Assembly: GCA_031426815.1 (NCBI GenBank)
Contig: JASJPG010000100.1
Span: forward strand, 4,549-68,548
Length of the DNA: 64,000 bases
Reading direction: 5' to 3'
From: PFJX01 sp031426815
Lineage (GTDB): Bacteria; Pseudomonadota; Gammaproteobacteria; Burkholderiales; Thiobacillaceae
Numbering within the stretch: the stretch's first letter is position 1; each line of letters starts with the position of its first letter. Below are positions 36,188-43,855 of this stretch, one piece after another. Position numbers and translations under genes: made by a program. The notes under the pieces were generated by a model, which saw only the letters and a list, made by a program, of their open reading frames with translations, was not told the origin of the DNA and made no database searches.

Positions 36188-36909
36188 GCCGCACCGCCAA
36201 CCACAAAACGCGTATAGCCAGCCGGTAGCTCGAACAACTCGGGTCTGGGTACCCGTTTGTCATATCCCTGGTAAACGCGACTCCGTCCATCCCAATAGCG
36301 CACAGCCAGCGGCAACCCACGGCTGTATTCGACCCCCGCCTCGCGGACATCGATCGCAAGCGCACAAGGCTGCCGAATATCCTCCGGCGTTCCCGCCCAG
36401 GCATTGGCCTGATTGGCGGCCAGCATACGACGGAAAGCCTCCATTAATCGGGCCTCTTTCTGCAGCAAGGGCGCAGATTTGAATTCCACGCAAAGCTTTC
36501 CGTTGAGCCTGACCTGGGTCACCTCGCCCACCTCGCTAGGCAGCGTTTCCTGACTCAGCGTCCACGCCTTGGGCCAAACATTTTTGACCGAGCCGGACAC
36601 AATACCCGTCATTCGGCTCTCACCGGGAGCGACATGCCAGATCGTGTTTGCCTGACGATCAAACAGGATGAAACCTTGATCGTCCTGGCCATAATCCATG
36701 CGCATTCGACCCCCCAGAATAAGGATACGGCTGAGGTAAGCGGGTTGCTCCGGCTCACGATCTTCATAACGAATCTCCGTCATGAGTTCGCTCAAGGATT
36801 GAGATAGGGTCAACTTGACGGGACTTGGTGAGGCAAAAGCCAGGCAAGCGAAAGCGATTCCAATCCAGCCGAACAGAATCCGATAGCCGGCAGACTTGCC
36901 AAATCGCAT
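36139..36909 (-). CDS. Exported hypothetical protein, 256 residues
   Basis: A protein with an N-terminal hydrophobic segment (residues 8-27, likely signal peptide ending in FASP). The body resembles periplasmic beta-rich DUF4412-like proteins (GRMRMDYGQDDQGFILFDRQANTIWHV), but this is a weak impression. Function unknown. The start is uncertain by two residues (36915 or 36909). Its 3' end overlaps lpxH on the opposite strand by 49 bases. It lies downstream of a terminator, so it probably has its own promoter. Confidence 0.75.
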   Translation of the reverse strand: MRFGKSAGYRILFGWIGIAFACLAFASPSPVKLTLSQSLSELMTEIRYEDREPEQPAYLSRILILGGRMRMDYGQDDQGFILFDRQANTIWHVAPGESRMTGIVSGSVKNVWPKAWTLSQETLPSEVGEVTQVRLNGKLCVEFKSAPLLQKEARLMEAFRRMLAANQANAWAGTPEDIRQPCALAIDVREAGVEYSRGLPLAVRYWDGRSRVYQGYDKRVPRPELFELPAGYTRFVVGGAAQENAERRQPFSSQSR

Positions 36910-36928
36910 TGGCATTCTCTCCACATCA

Positions 36929-36960
36929 AGAAAAGAGCCCCTCGATGAGGGGCTCTTGTT
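36929..36960 (-). terminator. Rho-independent terminator after the exported protein gene at 36980
   Basis: AAGAGCCCC pairs with GGGGCTCTT around a six-base loop (36933-36957); on the minus strand a TTTTC run follows. It lies about 20 bases after the stop at 36980. Confidence 0.85.
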
Positions 36961-36979
36961 TGCTCCCTGCAAGTCCAGG

Positions 36980-37852
36980 TTAGCGACCGCCGCCGGCCAC
37001 TTCGGTCAGAGTGTCATGAATAATGCCGGGGGCTTCGACGATACGCATAAAACTGCCCATCCCGACCGCTGGCCAGCCCAGTGCGATACGGAAACGTGCA
37101 AAAAGATGGCCTGGCTTATTGTCCACGACATAGATTTCGTAAGGCAAAGCTGCAATGTTTTCCACCCCTGCCGTCTTCACCCACCAGCTCTCGCCCTCCT
37201 TGGGGTCATTCATCGCAACTCCGAATACCGCGATTTTCTTGTCCGGCATGATGATTTCATACACCTTGCTGGTCTTGCCGACACCGCGTGCCAAATTGTC
37301 TTGAATAGCTTTCACCGCATCCTCGAACACCAGATGCTCCATAAGTACATTCTTGTCGGACTCGAATCCTTCCATGCCAAACATGTACTGGTAATCGGCC
37401 AAATCCTTGCGATCGACATCGCCACCGAACGCTTTCCCAGCGCCCAGCGCCTTTTTCAACTTGTTTTGCGTCGCTTTGACGGTTTTTTCAGCCTGCGGAA
37501 ACTGTTTGCGGAAATAGGCGCGCAGCCAATATTCCAGATTGATGTAAGACACTGAGCCGTCGGCCTTGACGCCAATACGGATAGGCGCGCCGACAATGCT
37601 GGTGCCGCCAAGTTTATGCACCACGTCGAGCAGGCCCTTATCGGTCACCACCAGAACGCCGTAGCCCGGCAAACCTGACGGCATATATTTGCCCGCAACA
37701 CTGAACCCCGCCTTGGTGAGCTTGCCTTCAACCTGTGCAAGAACAGCTTGGACCTCGCCAGCAGACACCTTGTCACCCTGGATGTAGGGGGACAGCGCCC
37801 AAGCCAGTGGCGTAAATAATATCAATGCAGCGACTGCAAGCAGTTGTTTCAT
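36980..37852 (-). CDS. Exported hypothetical protein, 290 residues
   Basis: Clear signal peptide (cleaved near WALS, residue 20). The start of the mature part (VLAQVEGKLTKAGFSVAGKY) recalls the DUF302 strand-helix pattern, but the rest (LGGTSIVGAPIRIG, YINLEYWLRAYFRKQFPQ, GWPAVGMGSFMRIVEAPG) is not a family I can name. It is a periplasmic or secreted soluble protein with no cysteines in CXXCH arrangement, so not a cytochrome. It is bracketed by terminators on both sides and so is probably a single-gene unit. Confidence 0.8.
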   Translation of the reverse strand: MKQLLAVAALILFTPLAWALSPYIQGDKVSAGEVQAVLAQVEGKLTKAGFSVAGKYMPSGLPGYGVLVVTDKGLLDVVHKLGGTSIVGAPIRIGVKADGSVSYINLEYWLRAYFRKQFPQAEKTVKATQNKLKKALGAGKAFGGDVDRKDLADYQYMFGMEGFESDKNVLMEHLVFEDAVKAIQDNLARGVGKTSKVYEIIMPDKKIAVFGVAMNDPKEGESWWVKTAGVENIAALPYEIYVVDNKPGHLFARFRIALGWPAVGMGSFMRIVEAPGIIHDTLTEVAGGGR

Positions 37853-37891
37853 GGTGGAGTCCGGTTGGATGAATAAGGCAGCATTTTAAAC

Positions 37892-37918
37892 AAAAAAGCC
37901 GGGGAGGCCCCGGCTTCT
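37892..37918 (-). terminator. Second terminator-like hairpin upstream of the exported protein gene
   Basis: GCCGGGG pairs with CCCCGGC around AGG; on the minus strand six T follow. It is about 170 bases beyond the first terminator after the FadL gene, so it may end a separate short transcript. Confidence 0.8.
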
Positions 37919-38061
37919 TCGTGTGAGCCCGCCTCTATTGCCAGTCGGACATGGATATACGGCAGGTTCATGAAAGATACCGAAGTCGTTGCATCGTTTG
38001 GCGCAGCGACTGCCGGGAGCACTTCCACCTCAAGTAAGTGCGCCCTGCCGGGCGCACCATG

Positions 38062-38090
38062 AAAAAGCCCGCACGCAGCGGGCTTAATGG
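38062..38090 (-). terminator. Rho-independent terminator after the FadL-type gene
   Basis: AAGCCCGC pairs with GCGGGCTT around a five-base loop (38065-38085), followed on the minus strand by TTTTTC. It is about 20 bases past the stop at 38105. Confidence 0.85.
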
Positions 38091-38104
38091 GGATGAAACA
38101 ACAA

Positions 38105-39334
38105 TCAGAATTTTTTGTTGAAGCTCAGACCAAATGCGTCTTGGCTCATGCTGAGGTGACCTGCCCCAACAAAACCACCGATACCATTCTGGTCCTTCTT
38201 AAAGGCATGCATATAGGAACCCGTAATAGAGGTATCAGCACTCAAGTTTTTGGTGAAACCCAGTGTCAGATGAGTTTCCACAATCCCAGGTGCCAGCGTA
38301 TTGAAATCAAACCCAATATCTTCGCCAGGCGTAGGAGCAGCGGGCAGTTCGATGGGTGATTTTCCATAGTTCAGGCCGGCGCGCAACGTCAAATCATTGC
38401 TGTACTTGTATGCTGCACCCAGTTTGAATACGGTCTGATTTTCCCAGCCGAAACCATGCTGATTAACCCCGAAAAGGGACATTTTTGCCAAGTTACCGGT
38501 GGTATCAACGCTAGCGTAATTAATACGCATGACATCAAAGGCGATGTCGAGTTTGTCACTTGCCTTAACCGCGATACCGACACCAAAGTTGGCCGGAATG
38601 TCAAATTCGCCGCCGTTCGGAAAAAGTACCGCATAGTCATCAAGCTTACTCATGTTGCTCTTGGATTGGTAAGTTGCACCAAGAGTTACTGAGTCGTTGA
38701 TTTGATACATGCCCCCCAGACGCAAGCTCGCTCCGTATGAATAGTCTTTTCCGTTATCAGCCTGTCCAAACGCACCAAGACCTTGTGACTCGAACGATTG
38801 GGCTATCAGGTTCAAAGTTGCGCCGACAGAGAGCTGCGGATTGAATTTGTAAGCAACAGTTGGTGCAATAAATAGCTGCATCAGGTCAATGCCTACTGTC
38901 GATCCGGGAGTGCCGCCAGGGAAGCCGGTGAAGGGATGGTCACCATCACCATAAGTAGTATTCATACCGCCGTTACCAAAAACAGACACGCCAAAAGACA
39001 TGCTGTTGTTGATCATGCGATTGTAGCCAAACTCCGGAATCGGGAACCAACTCTCCATCGCGCCGCTACCGTTACCATCAGGCGAGCCTGCAGCGTACGT
39101 AAACCCACGATCCGGCGCAAAAATCTCAAGGCCGATATCCATACGGTTGCCCACATGCACCATACCAGCAGGGTTGGTCGCAGCAGCCAGGCTGTCCTGC
39201 GGATATGCAATTCCGGCTCCGCCCATACCTTTGGCGGACATGCCATAGCCATGAGCAAAGTAACCATTTGTAGCAAAAGCGGAACCGGCGAAGCCGACAG
39301 CGGCCAGGGCGATCAGTAGTTGGGTCTTGCGCAT
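38105..39334 (-). CDS. FadL/TodX-type outer-membrane channel
   Basis: A 409-residue outer-membrane beta-barrel. The signal peptide ends FA|TNGYF; the mature start TNGYFAHGYGMSAKGMGGAG and NPAGM motif are diagnostic of the OMPP1/FadL/TodX family, which takes up hydrophobic compounds by lateral diffusion. It ends with a C-terminal F. FadL-like porins also occur in sulfur oxidisers and degraders; the substrate here is not known. Followed by its own terminator. Confidence 0.93.
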   Translation of the reverse strand: MRKTQLLIALAAVGFAGSAFATNGYFAHGYGMSAKGMGGAGIAYPQDSLAAATNPAGMVHVGNRMDIGLEIFAPDRGFTYAAGSPDGNGSGAMESWFPIPEFGYNRMINNSMSFGVSVFGNGGMNTTYGDGDHPFTGFPGGTPGSTVGIDLMQLFIAPTVAYKFNPQLSVGATLNLIAQSFESQGLGAFGQADNGKDYSYGASLRLGGMYQINDSVTLGATYQSKSNMSKLDDYAVLFPNGGEFDIPANFGVGIAVKASDKLDIAFDVMRINYASVDTTGNLAKMSLFGVNQHGFGWENQTVFKLGAAYKYSNDLTLRAGLNYGKSPIELPAAPTPGEDIGFDFNTLAPGIVETHLTLGFTKNLSADTSITGSYMHAFKKDQNGIGGFVGAGHLSMSQDAFGLSFNKKF

Positions 39335-39484
39335 GTGGTGTTTCCCCTCGAAAACGGTGTGTTTAGTTTGACGTTCGGTTTACAACGGGCAGGATGTTAA
39401 TCAGCCAACCGCCCCATCGCAAGGAATAACCTGTGTCAAAACCCTCGTATTGTGAAAATTTCAACAGGACACCTGGAAACCAAC

Positions 39485-39512
39485 AAAAATGCCACCCTAG
39501 GGTGGCATTTTT
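39485..39512. terminator. Symmetric terminator after dsrE2
   Basis: A perfect 13-base stem, AAAAATGCCACCC against GGGTGGCATTTTT with TA between. It has A/T runs at both ends and can work in both directions; it lies about 20 bases past the dsrE2 stop. Confidence 0.9.
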
Positions 39513-39532
39513 GTACTACAGCCCAAACCGCT

Positions 39533-40045
39533 TTAGATATACAGACAGATGTCCGTCTCTCCAGCGAACTCGAAGAAAGTGGCTGCGCCACCATATTCGA
39601 CACCATCAATGAAATCGCTGTGTTCGAATCCGAACAGCTCGACCGTCATCTGGCAGGCGATGAACTTCACTTCGGCTTCCTGGCACAATTCACGCAACTC
39701 GGGAATGCTCGCAACACCATTGTTCTTGATGGTTTGCTTCATCAATACGGTAGCCAGGGATTCATAGCCGGGCACCAGGGATTGAATCGCATTGGGCATG
39801 TTCCAGTTGATTTCGCGGAACCACTTCGGTCCGAACGGCATCTTCATGGGCATGCCCGGGTTGCCCAGAGGGCTTACCTTGAGGCCGGAAAGATCTTTGC
39901 GCAGCATCTGCAGGCCATAGAAGGTAAAGAAAATCTGAGTTTCGTAACCCAAGGCAGCGGCCGTAGAGGCCAGAATAAACGGGGGGTAAGCCCAGTCCAG
40001 AGTGCCTTTGGTCGCGATGATCGCCATCTTCTTTTGATCGTCCAT
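39533..40045 (-). CDS. dsrE2: DsrE2-like sulfur-carrier protein
   Basis: A 170-residue DsrE/F-fold protein. It starts MAIIATKGTLDWAYPPFILASTAAALG-like (within residues 7-32) and has the conserved cysteine region FIACQMTVELFGF. DsrE2 proteins act with TusA and rhodanese in cytoplasmic sulfane-sulfur transfer in sulfur-oxidising prokaryotes. The ATG at 40045 is preferred over an earlier one because GAGAGGTGG precedes it. Third gene of rhd-tusA-dsrE2. Confidence 0.9.
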   Translation of the reverse strand: MDDQKKMAIIATKGTLDWAYPPFILASTAAALGYETQIFFTFYGLQMLRKDLSGLKVSPLGNPGMPMKMPFGPKWFREINWNMPNAIQSLVPGYESLATVLMKQTIKNNGVASIPELRELCQEAEVKFIACQMTVELFGFEHSDFIDGVEYGGAATFFEFAGETDICLYI

Positions 40046-40092
40046 CACACCACCTCTCAATCTTGCGGTTTTATGACTACGCTGGATGCTGC

Positions 40093-40320
40093 TTATTTTT
40101 TCTTGATGAAGAAGGTGTACTCACCACCTGCTTCAGCTGAAGACAGCAACTCATTGCCAGTCTGCTTGGCAAAGGCCGCGAAGTCTTTAACGGAACCCGG
40201 ATCTGTAGAAACAATCTTCAGGACTTGTCCGCTGGTGCATTCATTCAAGGCCTTCTTGCAACGCAGAATGGGCAACGGGCAATTCAGGCCACGGGCATCA
40301 AGCTCTTTATCGAAATTCAT
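40093..40320 (-). CDS. tusA: Sulfur-transfer protein TusA
   Basis: A 75-residue SirA/TusA-fold protein with the CPxP motif in GLNCPLPILR (Cys14) that carries the persulfide. In chemotrophic and phototrophic sulfur oxidisers the rhd-tusA-dsrE2 set mobilises sulfur toward the Dsr or sHdr systems; the order here is the same. Good ribosome site (GGAGC) before the ATG. Confidence 0.95.
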   Translation of the reverse strand: MNFDKELDARGLNCPLPILRCKKALNECTSGQVLKIVSTDPGSVKDFAAFAKQTGNELLSSAEAGGEYTFFIKKK

Positions 40321-40430
40321 GTTAGCTCCTTCACAAAATTAGCAAATGCTAAAAAAAGCCGGCGTAATTTACCCGTGTTGCAGGGGGATTGCAACGATGC
40401 GGGATACCGGCAAGAACAGTGGAATTTGAC

Positions 40431-40763
40431 TCAGGACAAAGCGGCAAGAGGCTTTCCGGAGCGGGCCCAGGCCATGATTCCACCAGACAGGTTGTGCATG
40501 TTTTCGAACCCCTTGGCAGCCATGAATGCACACGCCTGCGCGGAACGAGCACCCGAATTGCAATAGATCACGACAGGTTTGTCTTGCGGGATATCGGCTG
40601 CACGCAACGGCAGCAAGTGCAGAGGAATGTGGATAGCACCGTTGATCACGCCACGCGAGACTTCGCCTTCCGTGCGCACATCAATCAGATGAATCTGGTC
40701 TTTACCAGCTTCAAGTGCGTCTACATCCAACTCTTTGATGTTGTACATACCGAACATACTCAT
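40431..40763 (-). CDS. Single-domain rhodanese
   Basis: A 110-residue rhodanese with the active-site loop YCNSGARSA (persulfide cysteine plus Arg), the entry motif IHLIDVRTEGEV and the C-terminal LSGGIMAWARSGKP. It would accept sulfane sulfur and pass it to TusA. The ATG at 40763 has GAGAGGA directly upstream. First gene of the rhd-tusA-dsrE2 cluster. Confidence 0.93.
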   Translation of the reverse strand: MSMFGMYNIKELDVDALEAGKDQIHLIDVRTEGEVSRGVINGAIHIPLHLLPLRAADIPQDKPVVIYCNSGARSAQACAFMAAKGFENMHNLSGGIMAWARSGKPLAALS

Positions 40764-40903
40764 TCCTCTCAAGAACAAATATTAGAGTTTTCTAATCTAC
40801 TATTTTTTCCTTTTTTTTTCAAGCATCTTGCCACGTTGGAATGGCATTAAAGATGTGTTTGAAGAAGCCGATATGCAGATAGCTTTCTCAAAACAGGCCA
40901 AAC

Positions 40904-42265
40904 ATGAGCGCCCATTCCGCCGAGACATTCCTTGCCGAATTCGCCCACCAGGCAGGTGGATTGGGACACGAAGCAGCCGACATTTCCGGCTCTCTGGACG
41001 ACCTTGCCGAAATCGGCCAGAGCCAGTTTGAAACTTTCAGGGCACTATCCCAGGATATACAGGGGATGGCCCAATCGAATCAATCGATCCATCAGGATGC
41101 GCAGGAAGCCGAGCGGCTCGCTCGTGAATCGCGGATCACCGTGGAATCTGCGCTGAACGATACCCGTATGCTGGCTTCTGCCGTGACACGCGTTGAAGCG
41201 GGAATCACCCAGGTTGGCGCAGCCTTGAGAAAGGTTGCGGAAGCTGCCCAGGATATTGGCCAAATTGCCTTCCAGACTCGTATCGTCGCGTTCAATGCGT
41301 CGGTCGAAGCAGTACGTGCAGGCGAAGCCGGGAAAGGGTTTGGCGTCGTCGCCGATGCAGTCAAAGATCTGGCGCAAAGAGTGCAGTCTTCGAGTCAACT
41401 CATCACCACGACAGTAAATCAACTCAACCAGCGCGTAGAAGCGCTCGCCAAAGAAGTTGAAGCAGAACACGGCAGCCATCTAGGCAGCGCCGAGGCCGCG
41501 GTGGATAGTGCAATTTCTGCGTTCCGCACCTCGTTTGGCGAAGTCTCCGCCAAGATTCACCAGATTACGCAACATGCCCAGTCAAACCTGGCGACTTGCG
41601 ACGCAGTTCTCTTCTCGACTCAATCGCTGGACGAAAACATTTCCACGTCGAACGCGACGTTACAGGCTGCAAAGAACCGCGCGCATGGCTTACTCAGCTT
41701 GAGTGAGCGGCTTATCGAGATCACCACGGAAAGCGGCGTCGAAACCGAAGACAGCCCCTATATACAAGCAGTCACCGAAGCCGCAGATGAAATATCGCGC
41801 ATGTTCGAAGAGGCCGTTGAGAATGGTGTCATCGGATTGAACGAGTTGTTCGATGAACAGTACACGCTGATAGCAGGCTCGAATCCCAAGCAACACTTGA
41901 CCCGCTTTACCGAATTTGCCGACCGCTACTTACCGCAGATTCAAGAACCGTTGGCGCAACTGTCCCCTTTGGTCGTGTTCTGCGCAGCGGTAGATCGGAA
42001 TGGTTACTTACCGACTCACAATCTGAAATTCTCCAAGCCGCAGGGCCGCAATCTCGAATGGAATACCGCCAACTGCCGCAACCGACGTATTTTCAATGAC
42101 GCCACCGGCCTCAACGCGGGCCGCAACAAGAAGCCATTTCTGCTTCAGACATACCGCCGAAACATGGGCGGCGGTCGTCACGTCGTGCTGAAGGATCTAT
42201 CTGCGCCCATCACCGTCAAGGGACGACATTGGGGCGGCCTTCGACTAGCCTATAAATTCAGCTGA
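40904..42265 (+). CDS. Soluble methyl-accepting chemotaxis protein with C-terminal sensor domain
   Basis: A 453-residue receptor with no membrane segment. Residues 30-290 are coiled-coil signalling helices with the MCP tip IAFQTRIVAFNASVEAVRAGEAGKGFGVVADAVKDLA region (contacts CheA/CheW). The last 140 residues (from about LFDEQYTLI) form a PAS/CACHE-like domain ending NMGGGRHVVLKDLSAPI, known as a C-terminal sensor of cytoplasmic MCPs. It probably senses an internal signal such as redox or energy state. No chemotaxis genes are adjacent. Confidence 0.9.
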   Translation: MSAHSAETFLAEFAHQAGGLGHEAADISGSLDDLAEIGQSQFETFRALSQDIQGMAQSNQSIHQDAQEAERLARESRITVESALNDTRMLASAVTRVEAGITQVGAALRKVAEAAQDIGQIAFQTRIVAFNASVEAVRAGEAGKGFGVVADAVKDLAQRVQSSSQLITTTVNQLNQRVEALAKEVEAEHGSHLGSAEAAVDSAISAFRTSFGEVSAKIHQITQHAQSNLATCDAVLFSTQSLDENISTSNATLQAAKNRAHGLLSLSERLIEITTESGVETEDSPYIQAVTEAADEISRMFEEAVENGVIGLNELFDEQYTLIAGSNPKQHLTRFTEFADRYLPQIQEPLAQLSPLVVFCAAVDRNGYLPTHNLKFSKPQGRNLEWNTANCRNRRIFNDATGLNAGRNKKPFLLQTYRRNMGGGRHVVLKDLSAPITVKGRHWGGLRLAYKFS

Positions 42266-42308
42266 TAGGCAATCAACACAGGGAACTGGGCAAGCGGGGC
42301 AGGAAATG

Positions 42309-42314
42309 TATAAT
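42309..42314 (+). promoter_or_regulatory. -10 box of tRNA-Thr with GC-rich discriminator
   Basis: A perfect TATAAT lies 17 bases before the tRNA, followed by CCGCGCCCGC, the GC-rich discriminator usual for stringently controlled stable-RNA promoters. No good -35 box is visible. Confidence 0.6.
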
Positions 42315-42330
42315 CCGCGCCCGCAATGTC

Positions 42331-42406
<76 letters not shown>

Positions 42407-42438
42407 TCCAAATTCCCACAGTTGAAGCTACCGCCTCC

Positions 42439-43407
42439 GTGACCCAACCCCAGCTGCATTCCCTACTTGAAGCCGACATGGCGGAGGTAGACAGGGTCAT
42501 TCGAGCGCGTTTGCATTCCGATGTCGCGTTGGTTCGTCAGGTCTCCGAATACATCATCCAAAGCGGCGGCAAGCGTCTGCGTCCAGCCCTGGTCGTTCTC
42601 GCCGCCAATGCACTTGGCTATCAGGGTGGTCAGCACCACGAAATGGCGGCCGTGGTCGAGTTCATCCATACCGCCACGCTGCTGCATGATGATGTGGTCG
42701 ACGCCTCCGAACTGCGCCGCGGCAGAGACACTGCCAATGCATTGTTCGGCAATGCGACCAGCGTACTGGTTGGCGACTTCCTCTACTCGCGCGCATTTCA
42801 AATGATGGTATCGGTCAACAACATGCGGGTCATGGAAGTCCTGTCTGACGCCACCAACATCATTGCCGAAGGCGAAGTTCTGCAACTGATGAACTGCAAT
42901 GACCCGGACATCGACGAAGCGGCATATTTACGTGTAATTCGCTACAAGACCGCGCAACTGTTCGAAGCCGCAGGTCGACTGGGCGCCATCGTCAACGGAT
43001 CGCCACGCGATATCGAAGACACATTGGGAACCTACGGCATGCATCTGGGCACCGCCTTCCAGATCATTGACGACGTCCTCGACTATTCCGGCGAAACGGA
43101 CTTGATCGGCAAAAATGTCGGTGACGATCTGGCGGAAGGCAAACCCACGCTGCCGCTGCTATTTGCCATGAAACATGGAACGGAAGCAGAAGCCGAGATT
43201 ATTCGCAACGCCATTCGAAAAGGCGATGCCGGCGATTTCCAACGCATACTCGAAATTGTCCACAGTACCGGGGCAATAACCCATGCACATCGCCAAGCGG
43301 AAGCCGAATCGGTGTTGGCGCAAGCAGCGATTGCTTCATTACCTGGTAGCCAATACAAAGAGGCTTTGCTAGAATTATCGGCCTTCGCAGTCACACGCGA
43401 ATTCTGA
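42439..43407 (+). CDS. ispB: Octaprenyl diphosphate synthase
   Basis: Trans-prenyl diphosphate synthase making the ubiquinone side chain. The 322-residue protein has SGGKRLRP, the first aspartate motif LLHDDVVDASELRRG, and the second IIDDVLDYSG, plus GDDLAEGKPTLPLL. The product chain length is inferred from family only. It begins with GTG at 42439, 33 bases after tRNA-Thr. Confidence 0.94.
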   Translation: MTQPQLHSLLEADMAEVDRVIRARLHSDVALVRQVSEYIIQSGGKRLRPALVVLAANALGYQGGQHHEMAAVVEFIHTATLLHDDVVDASELRRGRDTANALFGNATSVLVGDFLYSRAFQMMVSVNNMRVMEVLSDATNIIAEGEVLQLMNCNDPDIDEAAYLRVIRYKTAQLFEAAGRLGAIVNGSPRDIEDTLGTYGMHLGTAFQIIDDVLDYSGETDLIGKNVGDDLAEGKPTLPLLFAMKHGTEAEAEIIRNAIRKGDAGDFQRILEIVHSTGAITHAHRQAEAESVLAQAAIASLPGSQYKEALLELSAFAVTREF

Positions 43408-43498
43408 TCCCGATCTGATACCGCATGTTCAAGTGGGCATGCAGAACCAGAGAAATCAGCAGTACGATCCATCGCGATTTTCGCGATAAAGCCCAAGT

Positions 43499-43575
43499 CG
43501 GGGTGTAGCTTAGCCTGGTAGAGCGCCACGTTCGGGACGTGGAGGCCGGAGGTTCGAATCCTCTCACCCCGACCA
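43499..43575 (+). tRNA. tRNA-Pro (CGG anticodon)
   Basis: A 77-base cloverleaf: acceptor CGGGGTG pairs with CACCCCG, anticodon stem CCACG/CGTGG with loop TTCGGGA (anticodon CGG, reading CCG), T-loop GGTTCGAATCC, encoded CCA. Its 3' end is followed by an integrase remnant, so it is a likely integration site. Confidence 0.95.
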
Positions 43576-43723
43576 TAGTTCCCCTATAAAACAGCAGCTT
43601 ACAAGCGAGCTGTTTTCAATTCAGGTGTGTGCAATGGCAAATTGGTGGCAGCGCCTGCCACTTCACCACACCGCGCATAAAAAATAAGCCTATACGGTGC
43701 TCCATTACCACGGAGCATCTTTC

Positions 43724-43834
43724 ATGGCATCTCTCGAGAGCAGATCTCGAATCCAGGTCACGGTCAAGAACCGGGACGACCTCGCCAAGACTTTCGCCGG
43801 CAACGCCGACAAGACCATCCAGCGCTACGTCTAG
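43724..43834 (+). pseudogene. Truncated phage-type integrase (N-terminal stub)
   Basis: A 36-codon reading frame (start MASLESRSRIQVTVKNR) closely resembles the N-terminal beginning of tyrosine recombinases that insert at tRNA genes. It is cut off by TAG at 43832-43834, and no catalytic R..HxxR..Y region follows. It lies 149 bases after tRNA-Pro, in the expected place and orientation. The relationship is my reading of the N-terminal pattern and would need a search. Confidence 0.55.
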
Positions 43835-43855
43835 ACCCTGCAGTCTCAGGACTGT

